NCBI GenBank assembly: GCA_903928115.1
Contig: CAIYPP010000111.1
Location: 1 to 64,000, forward strand
Reading direction: 5' to 3'
DNA length: 64,000 nucleotides
Origin: an uncultured Planctomycetota bacterium
Lineage (GTDB): Bacteria > Planctomycetota > UBA1135 > GCA-002686595
The stretch's first letter is position 1. Each line of letters begins with the position of its first letter. Shown here in pieces: positions 26,071 through 35,525 of this stretch. The translations under genes were made by a program, and so were the position numbers. The notes beneath the pieces were generated by a model. The model did no database searches. It saw only the letters and a program-made list of their open reading frames with translations, and was not told where the DNA came from.

Positions 26071-28077
26071 CTAGCTCCACATCCACAGCGCCGAGATCAC
26101 GAGCGCGCCAGCGCCCATCCAGAGCGCGTAGCTCGCGAGGCTGCCGCTGACGGTCTTGCGAGACCACTCTGCAATGTCGCGCGCGGTCGAGCCGGCGCCG
26201 TTGACGAGCCCGTCGATCGCGAACTGGTCGATCACGACCGCGATCAAGAAGCTCAGCATGCGCAGCGGCAGCACGATCACCTTGGCGTAGCCCGAGTCGA
26301 TCGTCCAAGCATCGCCGAGGTACGCCGCGAGCGAGGGACGCTTGCCCGCGAAGTACTCGTCTTGAGACGTGCCGTTCTTGTAGGCGTGGAAGCCCGTGTG
26401 CGCGAAGGCGAGCGCCACCGCCGAGCCGAGGCCCAGCAGGATCCACTCCGCCGCATGGCTCAGGTGGTGCGAGCCGTGCGCGGCCTCGAGGATCTTGTTG
26501 CCCGGCGCCGTCACGGGCGCGAGCCACTCTGCGAGCAGGTGCGGAGCGTGCAGCACCGCGGGCAAGCCGAGCGCGCCGCCGACGATGCTCAGCACCGCGA
26601 GCACCATCAACGGGGCCGTCATCACGATCGGGCTCTCGTGCGGATGCACGTGGTGATGGTCGAAGCGCTCCTCACCGAAGAACGTCAGAGCCACCATGCG
26701 CCACGTGTAGTACGCCGTCAGCGCCGCGGTGATCACGCCGACCGCCCAGAGGCCGTAGTACAGGCCGCCCGAGGCGAAGGCGTGCGCGAGGATCTCGTCC
26801 TTCGAGAAGAAGCCCGACAGGAGCGGCAGGCCGGAGAGTGCTGCTGCGCCCGCGACGAACGTCAGGAACGTCTGCGGCATGTGCTTGCGCAGACCGCCCA
26901 TCTTGTGCATGTCCTGCTCCTCGTGCATGCCGTGGATCACGGAGCCTGCACCGAGGAAGAGCAGCGCCTTGAAGAAGGCGTGCGTGACGACGTGGAACAG
27001 CGCGGCGGCCCACGCGCCCGTGCCGAGCGCGAGGAACATGTAGCCGAGCTGGCTCACCGTCGAATATGCGAGCACCTTCTTGATGTCGCGCTGGACGAGT
27101 GCCGTCGAGCCGCCGATCAGCGCGGTGAGCGCACCGACGCAGGCGATCACGTACAGCACCCAGCCCGAGGCCGCGAACAGGGGGTTCAGGCGCACGATCA
27201 GGTAGATGCCGCTCGTCACCATGGTCGCGGCGTGGATCAGCGCGCTCACGGGCGTCGGACCGGCCATGGCGTCGGGCAGCCACGTGAAGAGGGGGAACTG
27301 CGCGGACTTGCCGCAGCAACCGCCGAAGAGGAACAGCGCGGCGAGCGACATCTGCAGGGACTGCTCGCTGGTGAAGCTCTGCGCCGAGCCGATCTTCTGC
27401 ACCACGTCCGCCATGTCGAGCGTGCCGAACAGGCGCACCAAGAGGAACGAGCCGATGAGGAAGCACGCATCGCCGATGCGGTTCATCACGAAGGCCTTCT
27501 GTGCGGCCTCCGCCGGCCAGCCCTTCTCGTACCAGAAGCCGATCAGGAGGAACGAGCAGAGGCCGACGCCCTCCCAACCGATGAACACCCCGAGCAGCGA
27601 GCTCGACAGCACCAGCATCAGCATCGCGAACACGAACAGGTTCAGGTACGCAAAGAACTTCGCGTAGCCCGCATCACCCTTCATGTAGCCCGAAGCGTAG
27701 ATGTGGATCAGGAGGCCCACGCCGGTGACGACGAGCGTCATCGTCGACGACAGGGGGTCCAAGAGCAGTCCGAGGTCGACTTCGAAGAGCGGGGACTGCG
27801 GGTTGCCGATCGTGATCCAGTGGTGGACCGTGCTCGCGAGTGCGCGCGCGGCGGGCTCGAGCTCGCGCAGCGCGAGGAAGCCGCGCACGGAGAGCACGAA
27901 GGCTCCGGCCATGGCCGCACAGGCGATCCACGGTGCGAGCGTTCCGGGCGCGCTCGTCTGCGGATCGCTCTTGCGGGCGCGCAGGGTGGCAAGGTGCAGG
28001 GCTCCGGCGATCGCGCTGCCGAGGAGGGGCAGCAGCGGGATCCACCAGAGCCACGCGTGGGACTCGTGGCTCTGCAT
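26071..28077 (-). CDS. nuoL: NADH-quinone oxidoreductase subunit L
   Basis: Largest antiporter-like membrane subunit, 668 residues, with the long C-terminal amphipathic helix region that lies along the membrane arm. Signatures: 'GWEGVGLCSFLLIGFWYEK', 'PLFTWLPDAMAGPTPVSALIHAATMV' region (N-terminal part shown), 'VQRDIKKVLAYSTVSQLGYM' with the conserved lysine. A His-rich stretch ('FDHHHVHPHES') occurs in the loop after helix 13, as often seen. ATG 28077; 4 bp after nuoK. Confidence 0.97.
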   Translation of the reverse strand: MQSHESHAWLWWIPLLPLLGSAIAGALHLATLRARKSDPQTSAPGTLAPWIACAAMAGAFVLSVRGFLALRELEPAARALASTVHHWITIGNPQSPLFEVDLGLLLDPLSSTMTLVVTGVGLLIHIYASGYMKGDAGYAKFFAYLNLFVFAMLMLVLSSSLLGVFIGWEGVGLCSFLLIGFWYEKGWPAEAAQKAFVMNRIGDACFLIGSFLLVRLFGTLDMADVVQKIGSAQSFTSEQSLQMSLAALFLFGGCCGKSAQFPLFTWLPDAMAGPTPVSALIHAATMVTSGIYLIVRLNPLFAASGWVLYVIACVGALTALIGGSTALVQRDIKKVLAYSTVSQLGYMFLALGTGAWAAALFHVVTHAFFKALLFLGAGSVIHGMHEEQDMHKMGGLRKHMPQTFLTFVAGAAALSGLPLLSGFFSKDEILAHAFASGGLYYGLWAVGVITAALTAYYTWRMVALTFFGEERFDHHHVHPHESPIVMTAPLMVLAVLSIVGGALGLPAVLHAPHLLAEWLAPVTAPGNKILEAAHGSHHLSHAAEWILLGLGSAVALAFAHTGFHAYKNGTSQDEYFAGKRPSLAAYLGDAWTIDSGYAKVIVLPLRMLSFLIAVVIDQFAIDGLVNGAGSTARDIAEWSRKTVSGSLASYALWMGAGALVISALWMWS

Positions 28078-28081
28078 TCGA

Positions 28082-28402
28082 CTAACCCTTCATCTCCGCC
28101 GCGGCGTCGGTCTCGGCGGACTGCTTGAGACGGTAGAGCGCGATGATCAGCGCGAGGCCGACCGCGGCCTCGGCCGCGGCGACGGTGATCACGAAGATGG
28201 CGAAGATCGGCCCTTGGAGGCCGTCCTTGCCTTCGAGCGCGTGCTGGCGACCCGCCGCGAGGAACGCGAGGTTCGCGGCGTTGAGCATGAGCTCGACGCA
28301 CATCAGCACGACGATGACGTTGCGCCGGACCATGAAGCCCAGCACGCCGAGCGCGAAGAGCCCGGCCGAGAGGTACAGGAGATGCTCGGTCGGGACGTTC
28401 AT
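28082..28402 (-). CDS. nuoK: NADH-quinone oxidoreductase subunit K
   Basis: 106 residues, three membrane helices. The two buried glutamates needed for proton translocation are present: Glu37 in '[15 protein letters not shown]' and Glu78 in '[17 protein letters not shown]' (Glu36 and Glu72 in E. coli). ATG 28402 overlaps the nuoJ stop (ATGA). Confidence 0.97.
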   Translation of the reverse strand: MNVPTEHLLYLSAGLFALGVLGFMVRRNVIVVLMCVELMLNAANLAFLAAGRQHALEGKDGLQGPIFAIFVITVAAAEAAVGLALIIALYRLKQSAETDAAAEMKG

Positions 28403-28950
28403 TGCGCACCCTCCCCGCTGCCGTGCTCACCCGCGCGCTGGCGCTTGGCGAGCACGATCACGGCCACCATGGTGGCGAGGAGCAGCACCGAAACCGCTTG
28501 GAACGGCAGGCTGTAGCGGCCGAAGAGCTCGAGCGCGATGCCGCGCAGCGAGTCGAGCGCCGGGGCGTCCGCCGCGGGCTCCGCGAGCGCCTTGAGCGAC
28601 GCGCGCTGCGCCGCGACGAGGCCGATGAGCGCGAGCGCCATCGCGATCGCCGCCGCGAGCCGCGCGCGGCCGCTCTGCAGCGGCGCGAACGAGAGCTCGA
28701 AGCGCGAGCCCATCGCGCCTAGGTTCAGCAGCATGATCACGAACAGGAAGAGCACGAGGATCGCGCCCGCGTAGACGAGGATCTGCGCCGCAGCGAGGAA
28801 CTGGAACCCCGCGAGCAGGTAGATCACGGCCAGCGCGAAGAACGTTCCGAGCAGCGAGATGACGCTGCCCATCGGGCTCTTGGCGAGGATCACGCCCGCC
28901 GCGCCGAGGAGCGCCACGACCGCGAGGACATAGAAGAGGATCGCGCTCAC
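28399..28950 (-). CDS. nuoJ: NADH-quinone oxidoreductase subunit J
   Basis: 183 residues from GTG 28950, which overlaps the nuoI stop (GTGA). Five hydrophobic segments; '[20 protein letters not shown]' is the conserved helix 3 with the pi-bulge tyrosine region. The loop between helices 4 and 5 is Ala-rich. Role: membrane arm subunit linking the quinone site to the proton channels. Confidence 0.95.
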   Translation of the reverse strand: MSAILFYVLAVVALLGAAGVILAKSPMGSVISLLGTFFALAVIYLLAGFQFLAAAQILVYAGAILVLFLFVIMLLNLGAMGSRFELSFAPLQSGRARLAAAIAMALALIGLVAAQRASLKALAEPAADAPALDSLRGIALELFGRYSLPFQAVSVLLLATMVAVIVLAKRQRAGEHGSGEGAQ

Positions 28951-29459
28951 GGCTTGCTCCGCCAGCGGTTGTTGAGCTTGTAGATGTAGTCGATGCGCCG
29001 CTGCAGCGCGCTCTTGGGGCGCTTGAGCTTCTCCATGTCGTACACGAGTCCCGCGCGCGTGTAGTCCGCGAGCTCGAGCTCGTTCGACATGAAAATCGCG
29101 TCCTTCGGGCAGGCCTCTTCGCAGAAGCCGCACAGGATGCAGCGCAGCATGTCGATCTCGAACTTCTTCGGCTCGCGCTCGATCGTGCGATCGGTCTCGC
29201 CGCCGTCGATCGTGATCGCGTAGGCCGGGCAGGCGATCTCGCACATGCCGCACGAGACGCAGGCGATGTTGCCGTCGTCTTTGACCACGAGGCGCGGCTG
29301 GCCGCGCGTGACCTCGTCGGTCGGCAGCGGCTCCTCCGGGTACTGGCGCGTGATCGGCTTCTCGAAGAACTTGCGGAACGTGAGCGACAGGCCGCGCAGC
29401 ACCTCGGGTAGGTACAGCCGCTCGGCGAGCGTCAGCTCCTTGCGTTGAACGACGACCAT
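28947..29459 (-). CDS. nuoI: NADH-quinone oxidoreductase subunit I
   Basis: 170-residue ferredoxin-like subunit binding clusters N6a and N6b: two complete C-x2-C-x2-C-x3-C-P motifs, 'CVSCGMCEIACP' and 'CILCGFCEEACP'. It passes electrons toward cluster N2 in NuoB. N-terminal amphipathic helix ('LTLAERLYLPEVLRGLSLTF') docks to the membrane. Starts 1 bp after nuoH stop. Confidence 0.97.
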   Translation of the reverse strand: MVVVQRKELTLAERLYLPEVLRGLSLTFRKFFEKPITRQYPEEPLPTDEVTRGQPRLVVKDDGNIACVSCGMCEIACPAYAITIDGGETDRTIEREPKKFEIDMLRCILCGFCEEACPKDAIFMSNELELADYTRAGLVYDMEKLKRPKSALQRRIDYIYKLNNRWRSKP

Positions 29460-29460
29460 C

Positions 29461-30501
29461 TCAGCTTCCCTTCGTGGTGAAGGCGACCCACGCGCCGACG
29501 ACGAGCAGGTTCACGAGCGCGATCGGGAGCGCGACCTTCCAGCCGAGCCGCATCAACTGGTCGAAGCGGAAGCGGGGCAGGGTCCAGCGCACCCAGATGA
29601 ACAGGAACAAGAAGAAGCCCGCCTTCACGAGGAAGGCGAGGATGCCGAGGAACCACGGCGCCTCGGGCCAGAACGGCACCGAAGGACCGCCGAAGAAGAG
29701 CGTGGTGTTGAGGCACGCCATCACGGTCATCGCGCAGTACTCGCCCAAGAAGAACAGGGCGAAGCGCATGGCCGAGTATTCGGTGTGGAAGCCGCCGACG
29801 AGCTCCGGCTCGCACTCGGCAAAGTCGAAGGGGTGGCGGTTGGTCTCGGCGAAGCTCGCGATCGTGAAGAGGACGAAGGCGAGGAAGCCGAACGGCGTGA
29901 ACACGTTCCACAGGCCCGCTTCGCGCTGCGCGTCGACGATCGTGTTGAGATCGAGCGAGCCCGAGAGCGCGACGACGACGAGGATCGAGAGGATCAGCGT
30001 GAGCTCGTAGCTGATCATCTGCGCGCTCGCGCGCAGGCCGCCGAGCAGCGAGTACTTCGAGTTCGAGGCCCAGCCACCCAAGATCGCGCCGTACACCGAG
30101 AGGCCACCGAGCGCGAGCATGTACATGATCCCGAGGTCGATCTGCGCGATCGAGAAGGGGATCACTTGGTCGGCGATCACGACCGTGCCGATCGGGATCA
30201 CCGCGATCGTCATCATCGCGGGGATCGCGGCCAGCGCAGGCGCGAGTCGGAACAGGAACTTGTTCGCGCCCTCGGGGATCAGCTCTTCCTTGAAGATGAA
30301 TTTGATGCCGTCGGCGAGGGGCTGCAGCAGGCCGAACGGTCCGACGCGGTTGGGGCCGTGGCGGTACTGCATCCACGCCGAGACCTTGCGCTCGGCGAGC
30401 GACATCAACGCCGCGGTGCCGACGAGACCGCCGAAAATGATCGCGATCTTCGCGATCCACAGCACGACCTCGGGCACGTCTTTGATGTTGAAGCCGTCCA
30501 T
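29461..30501 (-). CDS. nuoH: NADH-quinone oxidoreductase subunit H
   Basis: 346 residues, about eight membrane helices; part of the quinone-binding chamber. 'AERKVSAWMQYRHGPNRVGPFG' region (ERK...R.GPN) and 'ETNRHPFDFAECEPELVGGF' (acidic loop E-T-N-R-x-P-F-D) are the hallmark motifs. ATG 30501; separated by 3 bp from the nuoG stop. Confidence 0.97.
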   Translation of the reverse strand: MDGFNIKDVPEVVLWIAKIAIIFGGLVGTAALMSLAERKVSAWMQYRHGPNRVGPFGLLQPLADGIKFIFKEELIPEGANKFLFRLAPALAAIPAMMTIAVIPIGTVVIADQVIPFSIAQIDLGIMYMLALGGLSVYGAILGGWASNSKYSLLGGLRASAQMISYELTLILSILVVVALSGSLDLNTIVDAQREAGLWNVFTPFGFLAFVLFTIASFAETNRHPFDFAECEPELVGGFHTEYSAMRFALFFLGEYCAMTVMACLNTTLFFGGPSVPFWPEAPWFLGILAFLVKAGFFLFLFIWVRWTLPRFRFDQLMRLGWKVALPIALVNLLVVGAWVAFTTKGS

Positions 30502-30504
30502 GGC

Positions 30505-31986
30505 TCAGCTCCCGACCGGCGTCGCCGCCAGCTTGCGCGCGAGCTGCGCGAGGTTCGCATCGAGGCGCCGCACGCCCGCGGGCGGCGGCACGGCGACGTT
30601 GAGCACGCCGCGGTGACCATCGACGTTGACCCAGTGGCCCGACTTCTCGACGTGCGTCGGCACGGGGAACACCACGTCGAGCGCGGGGATGTCGCTCGTC
30701 TCGACGTCGTACGCCACGAGGCGCAGCTTCGTCGGGAGCTTGGCGAGGCCCTCATGCCCGAGGATTTCGAGCACGCGCTCGCCTGCGAGCACAGCCGCGG
30801 GGGCCTTGGCGAGGGCCGCGAGCGCCGCCGCGGGCTCGATCGGCGCGAAGCCGAGCTCGGTGAGGCCGCGCCGGTTGGGGCACGGATCGCCGGTGTGCAG
30901 CAGGTCGTCTTTGAGGTTGTTCGCCGCAGGCGAGACGAAGTGCGGCGTCGCCTTGAGCGCGCGCGCGAGCTCGAGCGCTGTCGTCGCTTCCTCTTGGGTC
31001 GCGAAGGGCGACACGACGAGCAGCGCACCGGGGTGCGCCGCGAGCATGTCGGCCGCGAGTGCGGTCGCCGCGGACTCGTCCGCGAGCTCGAGGCCGTTGT
31101 AGCCGCGCACGGCCGCGCCGCGCAGTCGGCCGCCGAGCACCGCGCCCTCGGGCGCGAGCGGACGCGTGATCGGCGCCATCGCGTGGCGCCCGGTGTCGCA
31201 CATCCACCACTGGTTGACCGCCGCGTTGTAGCGCGGCCGCAGGCGCTTCACTTCCTTCGCACGCAGGGCCTCGACCGAGATCGAGCAGCCGCGCGAGCAC
31301 TCGCCGCAGGTCGAGAGCGTCTTGGAGAGGTTCCAGACGCGCGCTTGGAAGCGGAACTTCTTGCTCGTGAGCGCGCCGACCGGGCAGATGTCCGCGAGGT
31401 TGCCCTGGTAGTTGCCCTCGAGCGGCTTGTCCATGAAGGTGTTGATCACCGAGCGCGAGCCCAAGCCCTCGACGGTGAGTTGTGGCTTCTTCGTCACGTC
31501 GCTGAAGAAACGCACGCAGCGCGAGCAGAGGATGCAGCGCTCCTCGTCGAGCACGATCACGTCGCCGAGCGACTTGCGCTTCTCGAGCTTGCGGCGCGGC
31601 TCGCTCGAGCGGCCCTTGCCCTGACCTTCGTTGAACGAATAGTCCTGCAGGTCGCACTCGCCCGCCTTGTCGCAGATCGGGCAGTCGAGCGGGTGGTTCT
31701 TCAGCAGGAACTCGAGGCACTCGCGGCGCGTGTCGTGGGCCTTCGGCGTGTCGGTCGAGACCACCATGCCTTCGGACACGGGCGTGCGGCAGGCCGCGAC
31801 GACGCGCGACGGCTGGCCGGGCGCCGCGGCGACTTCGACCTGACAGATGCGGCAGGAGCCCACCGGCGTGAGGCCCGGGTGGTAGCAGTACATCGGAACG
31901 TCGCCGCCGTGGTCGTGGCAGGCGCGGATGAGCGGCTGCTTCGGATCGGCTTCGACCTCGCGGCCGTTGATTTGGATCTTGGTCAC
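30505..31986 (-). CDS. nuoG: NADH-quinone oxidoreductase subunit G, short form
   Basis: Iron-sulfur subunit, 493 residues, GTG start overlapping the nuoF stop (GTGA). All N-terminal ligands are visible: [2Fe-2S] N1b Cys34/45/48/66; N5 His98, Cys102/105/111; N4 Cys151/154/157/201; and an extra set Cys227/230/234/263 in the place of cluster N7. The molybdopterin-type domain that follows is much shorter than in E. coli NuoG (908 residues): only about 220 residues remain, enough for a scaffold but not for a complete domain. Short NuoG proteins occur in several phyla, so this is not a truncation by mutation. Confidence 0.95.
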   Translation of the reverse strand: MTKIQINGREVEADPKQPLIRACHDHGGDVPMYCYHPGLTPVGSCRICQVEVAAAPGQPSRVVAACRTPVSEGMVVSTDTPKAHDTRRECLEFLLKNHPLDCPICDKAGECDLQDYSFNEGQGKGRSSEPRRKLEKRKSLGDVIVLDEERCILCSRCVRFFSDVTKKPQLTVEGLGSRSVINTFMDKPLEGNYQGNLADICPVGALTSKKFRFQARVWNLSKTLSTCGECSRGCSISVEALRAKEVKRLRPRYNAAVNQWWMCDTGRHAMAPITRPLAPEGAVLGGRLRGAAVRGYNGLELADESAATALAADMLAAHPGALLVVSPFATQEEATTALELARALKATPHFVSPAANNLKDDLLHTGDPCPNRRGLTELGFAPIEPAAALAALAKAPAAVLAGERVLEILGHEGLAKLPTKLRLVAYDVETSDIPALDVVFPVPTHVEKSGHWVNVDGHRGVLNVAVPPPAGVRRLDANLAQLARKLAATPVGS

Positions 31987-33308
31987 GCGTGCGCCTCGTG
32001 GAGTTCAGGGGCGTGCTGGGTGTCTTGGCGGAGCGGATCGCGGCCGAGCCGGATGCACTCCTCGAACTCGTGCCGGAAGTGCTTCACGGCCGCGAGCGTC
32101 GGGATCGCGGCGGCGTCGGCGAGCGCGCAGATGGTCTTCGCCGGAGCCATGCCGTTGGAGAGCGACACGAGCAGGTCGAGGTCGGCCATCGAGCCCTTGC
32201 CGTGCGCGATACGGCGGAAGATCTGGTGCAGCCACTGGGTGCCTTCGCGGCACTGGCTGCACTGACCGCAGCTCTCGTGGTCGTAGAAGCGCGCGGTGAC
32301 GTCCATGACCTGCGGGATCGACGCGGTCTCGTCGAGGATGATCATCGCGGCGGTGCCGAACATCGAGCCCGCGGCCTTGACCGAGTCGTGATCCATCACG
32401 ACGTCGGCCATCGAGGCGGGGAGCAGGCCCGTCGACGAGCCGCCCGGGAAGAAGGCCTTGAGCTTGCGGCCCTTCCACACGCCGCCCGCGACTTCGTCGA
32501 TGATCTGCCGCGCGGTGAGGCCGAACGGCAGCTCGTACACGCCGGGCTTGTTGACGTGGCCCGAGATGCCGAGCAGGAAGTTGCCCGTGCTCTTCGGCAC
32601 GCCCATCGACTTGAACCACTCGGCCCCGTTTTTGACGATGAACGGTGCGTTGAAGATGCTCTCGACGTTGTTGACCGTCGTGGGCGACTTCCACAGGCCG
32701 GAGCCCGCGGGGAAGGGCGGCTTGGGGCGCGGGTGGCCGCGCTTGCCTTCCAGCGACTCCATCAGGCCGGTCTCTTCGCCGCAGATGTAGGCGCCCGCGC
32801 CCTTGTGCATCCAGATGTCGCACGAGAAGTCCGTGCCGAGGATGTTCTTGCCGATGAGGCCCGCTGCGCGCGCCTCGTCGATCGCCGCTTGCAGGCGGTT
32901 GTAGGAGAGGCGGTACTCGCCGCGCACGTAGATGTAGGCCGCCTTGGCGCGCATCGCAAAGCACGCGATCAGGCAGCCCTCGATCAGGCCGTGGGGGTCC
33001 TTTTCCATCAGCACGCGGTCTTTGCACGTGCCGGGCTCGGACTCGTCCGCGTTCACCGCGAGGTAGCGCGGGCGCGGGTCCTTGGTGATGTCGGGCATGA
33101 AGCTCCACTTCATGCCGGTGGGGAAGCCCGCGCCGCCGCGGCCGCGCAGACCGGAGTCCTTCATGACGCCGATCACTTGCTCGGGCGTCCACGGCTTCTT
33201 GAGCACGTCCTCGATGGCTGCGTAGCCCCCCTGCGCGCGGTAGGTGCGCAGCGTGTGCGACTCGGGCAGCCCGACGCGAGAGAGCAGGTACTTCGGGAAG
33301 TCCTTCAC
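31983..33308 (-). CDS. nuoF: NADH-quinone oxidoreductase subunit F
   Basis: NADH- and FMN-binding subunit, 441 residues from GTG 33308 (GTGA overlap with nuoE). 'GLRGRGGAGFPTGMKWSF' (FMN site), 'GAYICGEETGLMESLEG' (NADH site) and 'ESCGQCSQCREGT' for cluster N3 (C-x2-C-x2-C with a distal Cys in 'AKTICALAD'). Receives electrons from NADH and hands them to the Fe-S chain. Confidence 0.97.
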   Translation of the reverse strand: MKDFPKYLLSRVGLPESHTLRTYRAQGGYAAIEDVLKKPWTPEQVIGVMKDSGLRGRGGAGFPTGMKWSFMPDITKDPRPRYLAVNADESEPGTCKDRVLMEKDPHGLIEGCLIACFAMRAKAAYIYVRGEYRLSYNRLQAAIDEARAAGLIGKNILGTDFSCDIWMHKGAGAYICGEETGLMESLEGKRGHPRPKPPFPAGSGLWKSPTTVNNVESIFNAPFIVKNGAEWFKSMGVPKSTGNFLLGISGHVNKPGVYELPFGLTARQIIDEVAGGVWKGRKLKAFFPGGSSTGLLPASMADVVMDHDSVKAAGSMFGTAAMIILDETASIPQVMDVTARFYDHESCGQCSQCREGTQWLHQIFRRIAHGKGSMADLDLLVSLSNGMAPAKTICALADAAAIPTLAAVKHFRHEFEECIRLGRDPLRQDTQHAPELHEAHA

Positions 33309-33775
33309 TTGCAGCTCCTCAGGATCTGCTCGGCCTTCGCGCGGTCGAGGTCTTCGTGGTACACACCGTCCAAGTCGAACATCGGGGCGTTCGCGCAGGC
33401 GCCTTGGCACTCGACGCGCACCACGCTGAACTTGCCGTCCGGCGACGTGCCGCCGACGGGCGAGCCCGTGACGTGGCACACGTGCGCGAGCAGTTCTTCC
33501 GCGCCGCGCAGCGTGCACGAGATGTTGTGGCACACGCTGACCAAGTGCTTGCCGCGCGGGGTCAGCCGGAACATCGGATAGAAGGTCGCGACGCCGAACA
33601 CCTCGACGGGCTCGAGCCCGAAGAACGCGGCCACGTCCTCGATCGTCTGCGGGCTCAGCCAGCCGCCGAGCTCTTCTTGGCAGCGGTGCAGCGCGGGGAT
33701 CAGACCCGCGCGGCGCTCGGGGTAGTGCGTGACGAGCTCGGTGAACTCGTCGTGAAGCTTCTGCGGGAGTGCCAT
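33305..33775 (-). CDS. nuoE: NADH-quinone oxidoreductase subunit E
   Basis: 156-residue thioredoxin-like [2Fe-2S] subunit (cluster N1a). The four ligands are in 'VCHNISC' (C-x4-C) and 'ECQGACANAP' (C-x3-C). N-terminal helical domain 'LIPALHRCQEELGGWLSPQT' is standard. ATG 33775 shares one base with the nuoD stop (TGATG). Confidence 0.96.
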   Translation of the reverse strand: MALPQKLHDEFTELVTHYPERRAGLIPALHRCQEELGGWLSPQTIEDVAAFFGLEPVEVFGVATFYPMFRLTPRGKHLVSVCHNISCTLRGAEELLAHVCHVTGSPVGGTSPDGKFSVVRVECQGACANAPMFDLDGVYHEDLDRAKAEQILRSCK

Positions 33776-35007
33776 CAGCGATCCACCTCGCCCATGACGA
33801 AGTCCATGGAACCGATCAGCGAGACCATGTCGGAGAACAGCCGGCCCTTGGCGAGCATCGGCAGCGCCTGAATGTTCATCAGGCCCGGCGCGCGGATGTG
33901 GCAGCGCAGGGGCTTGGACGTGCCGTCGCTCGCGACGAAGAAGCCGAGCTCGCCCTTCGACGACTCGATGCCGCGGTAGCTCTGGCCCTTTTGGAGTCGC
34001 AGGTCGGTCACGACCTTGAACTGGAAGATCAGCTCTTCCATCGACTTGTGCACGAGGTCTTTCGGCGGCAGCACGAAGCGCCGGTCCTCGACGAGCACGT
34101 CGCCCTTCACCGTCTTCAGGCGGTCGAGCGCCTGACGCACGATGCGGCAGCTCTGGCGCATCTCTTCCATGCGGACGAGGTAGCGGTCGTAGCAGTCGCC
34201 GGTCGCGCCCGTGGGCACGTCGAAGTCGTAGCTCTCGTAGCCGCAGTAGGGCTGCGTGCGGCGCAGGTCCCACTCGACGCCCGAGCCGCGCAGCACGGGT
34301 CCGGTGAGCGACATCGCGAGCGCGTCGGCGCGCGAGATCACGCCGATGCCGCGGTTGCGGTCGTTCCAGATGCGGTTGCGCGTGAGCAGCGCGTCCATGT
34401 CGCCGAGTCCCTTCTCGAACTCGACCAAGAACTCCTCGACCAAACGCTCGACCCGCTCGTCGACGTCCGCGTACACCCCGCCGATTCGGACGTAGGTGTT
34501 GTTCATGCGATGCCCGGTGTAGGCATCGACGATCTCGTACAGCTTCTCGCGCTCCTTGAACGCGTAGAAGAAGATCGTCACGGCGCCGAGGTCGATCGAC
34601 TGCGTGCCGAGGTAGATCAGGTGACCCATGATGCGCGAGAGCTCCATCAGGAGCACGCGGATCACCTGCGCGCGCGGCGGGGCCTCGATGCCGGCGAGCT
34701 TCTCGAGCGCGAGCGCGTAGCCGATGTTGTTCATCAACGGCTGCACGTAGTCGAGGCGGTCGGTGTGCGGGAAGAACTTGTGCCAGCCGAGCGACTCGGC
34801 ACTCTTCTCCTTGCCGCGGTGCAGGTAGCCGACCACGGGATCGCACTCGACGATGCGCTCGCCGTCGAGCGTGACGACGAGGCGCAGCACGCCGTGCGTC
34901 GCCGGGTGCTGCGGGCCCATGTTGAGCGTGAGCAGCTCGCCGTGCAGCGGGTCATCGCCCGCGGGCGGCGCCGGCACGTACTCGAACACTTGCTTCGTGA
35001 GCGTCAT
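33775..35007 (-). CDS. nuoD: NADH-quinone oxidoreductase subunit D
   Basis: 49-kDa subunit forming the quinone site with NuoB, 410 residues from ATG 35007 (ATGA overlap with nuoC). 'NMGPQHPATHGVLRL' with the conserved His, 'GYLHRGKEK', 'RIMGHLIYLG', and C-terminal 'FVMGEVDR' are typical. Separate from nuoC, unlike the fused NuoCD of E. coli. Confidence 0.97.
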   Translation of the reverse strand: MTLTKQVFEYVPAPPAGDDPLHGELLTLNMGPQHPATHGVLRLVVTLDGERIVECDPVVGYLHRGKEKSAESLGWHKFFPHTDRLDYVQPLMNNIGYALALEKLAGIEAPPRAQVIRVLLMELSRIMGHLIYLGTQSIDLGAVTIFFYAFKEREKLYEIVDAYTGHRMNNTYVRIGGVYADVDERVERLVEEFLVEFEKGLGDMDALLTRNRIWNDRNRGIGVISRADALAMSLTGPVLRGSGVEWDLRRTQPYCGYESYDFDVPTGATGDCYDRYLVRMEEMRQSCRIVRQALDRLKTVKGDVLVEDRRFVLPPKDLVHKSMEELIFQFKVVTDLRLQKGQSYRGIESSKGELGFFVASDGTSKPLRCHIRAPGLMNIQALPMLAKGRLFSDMVSLIGSMDFVMGEVDR

Positions 35008-35525
35008 TGGGCGCCCTCCGTCCATTGCTCGCGGCGCGCGCGATCCCACTCGCGGTACAGCTTGTCCGGCTCGATGCCGTGGTGGGGGAACTCCTTGCGG
35101 AGCGGGTAGTGGTCGTAGCCGTCGGGCATCAGCAGGCGGCGGAGGTCGGGGTGGCCTTCGAAGCGCACGCCGAACATGTCGAAGCACTCGCGCTCCATGT
35201 AGTTCGCGCCCGGCCACAGGTCGGTGCAGGTCGGCGCGTTCTCGCCCGGCAGCACGCAGCGCACGCGCACGCGGTCGTTGTGCTCGAAGGAGAGCAGCTG
35301 GTGGTGCAGCGCGAAGCGCGGCTCCGAGGGGTAGTGGTCGATGCACGTCACGAAGGAGCACATCTCGAAGCCCGCGCGGTCGCGCAGCGCGCGCAGCACG
35401 TCCTTGAGTTGCGCGAGCTCAACCTCGACCACGGGGCCGTCGGGCGACTGCGAGACGCAGTGGGGGAGGGAGCCGAGCGCGGCGACGAAGCGCGGCGCAC
35501 TCGCGGTGGCGTTGGCGTCGCTCAC
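35004..35525 (-). CDS. nuoC: NADH-quinone oxidoreductase subunit C
   Basis: 30-kDa subunit, 173 residues, GTG 35525 overlapping the nuoB stop (GTGA). Diagnostic '[20 protein letters not shown]' and '[20 protein letters not shown]' are present. Structural subunit of the peripheral arm; no cofactors. Confidence 0.96.
   Translation of the reverse strand: MSDANATASAPRFVAALGSLPHCVSQSPDGPVVEVELAQLKDVLRALRDRAGFEMCSFVTCIDHYPSEPRFALHHQLLSFEHNDRVRVRCVLPGENAPTCTDLWPGANYMERECFDMFGVRFEGHPDLRRLLMPDGYDHYPLRKEFPHHGIEPDKLYREWDRARREQWTEGAQ

Noticed and set aside
29785-32265. 826-codon plus-strand frame within the nuo operon
   Set aside because: Antisense to nuoH and nuoG, both of which have complete iron-sulfur and quinone-site motifs.
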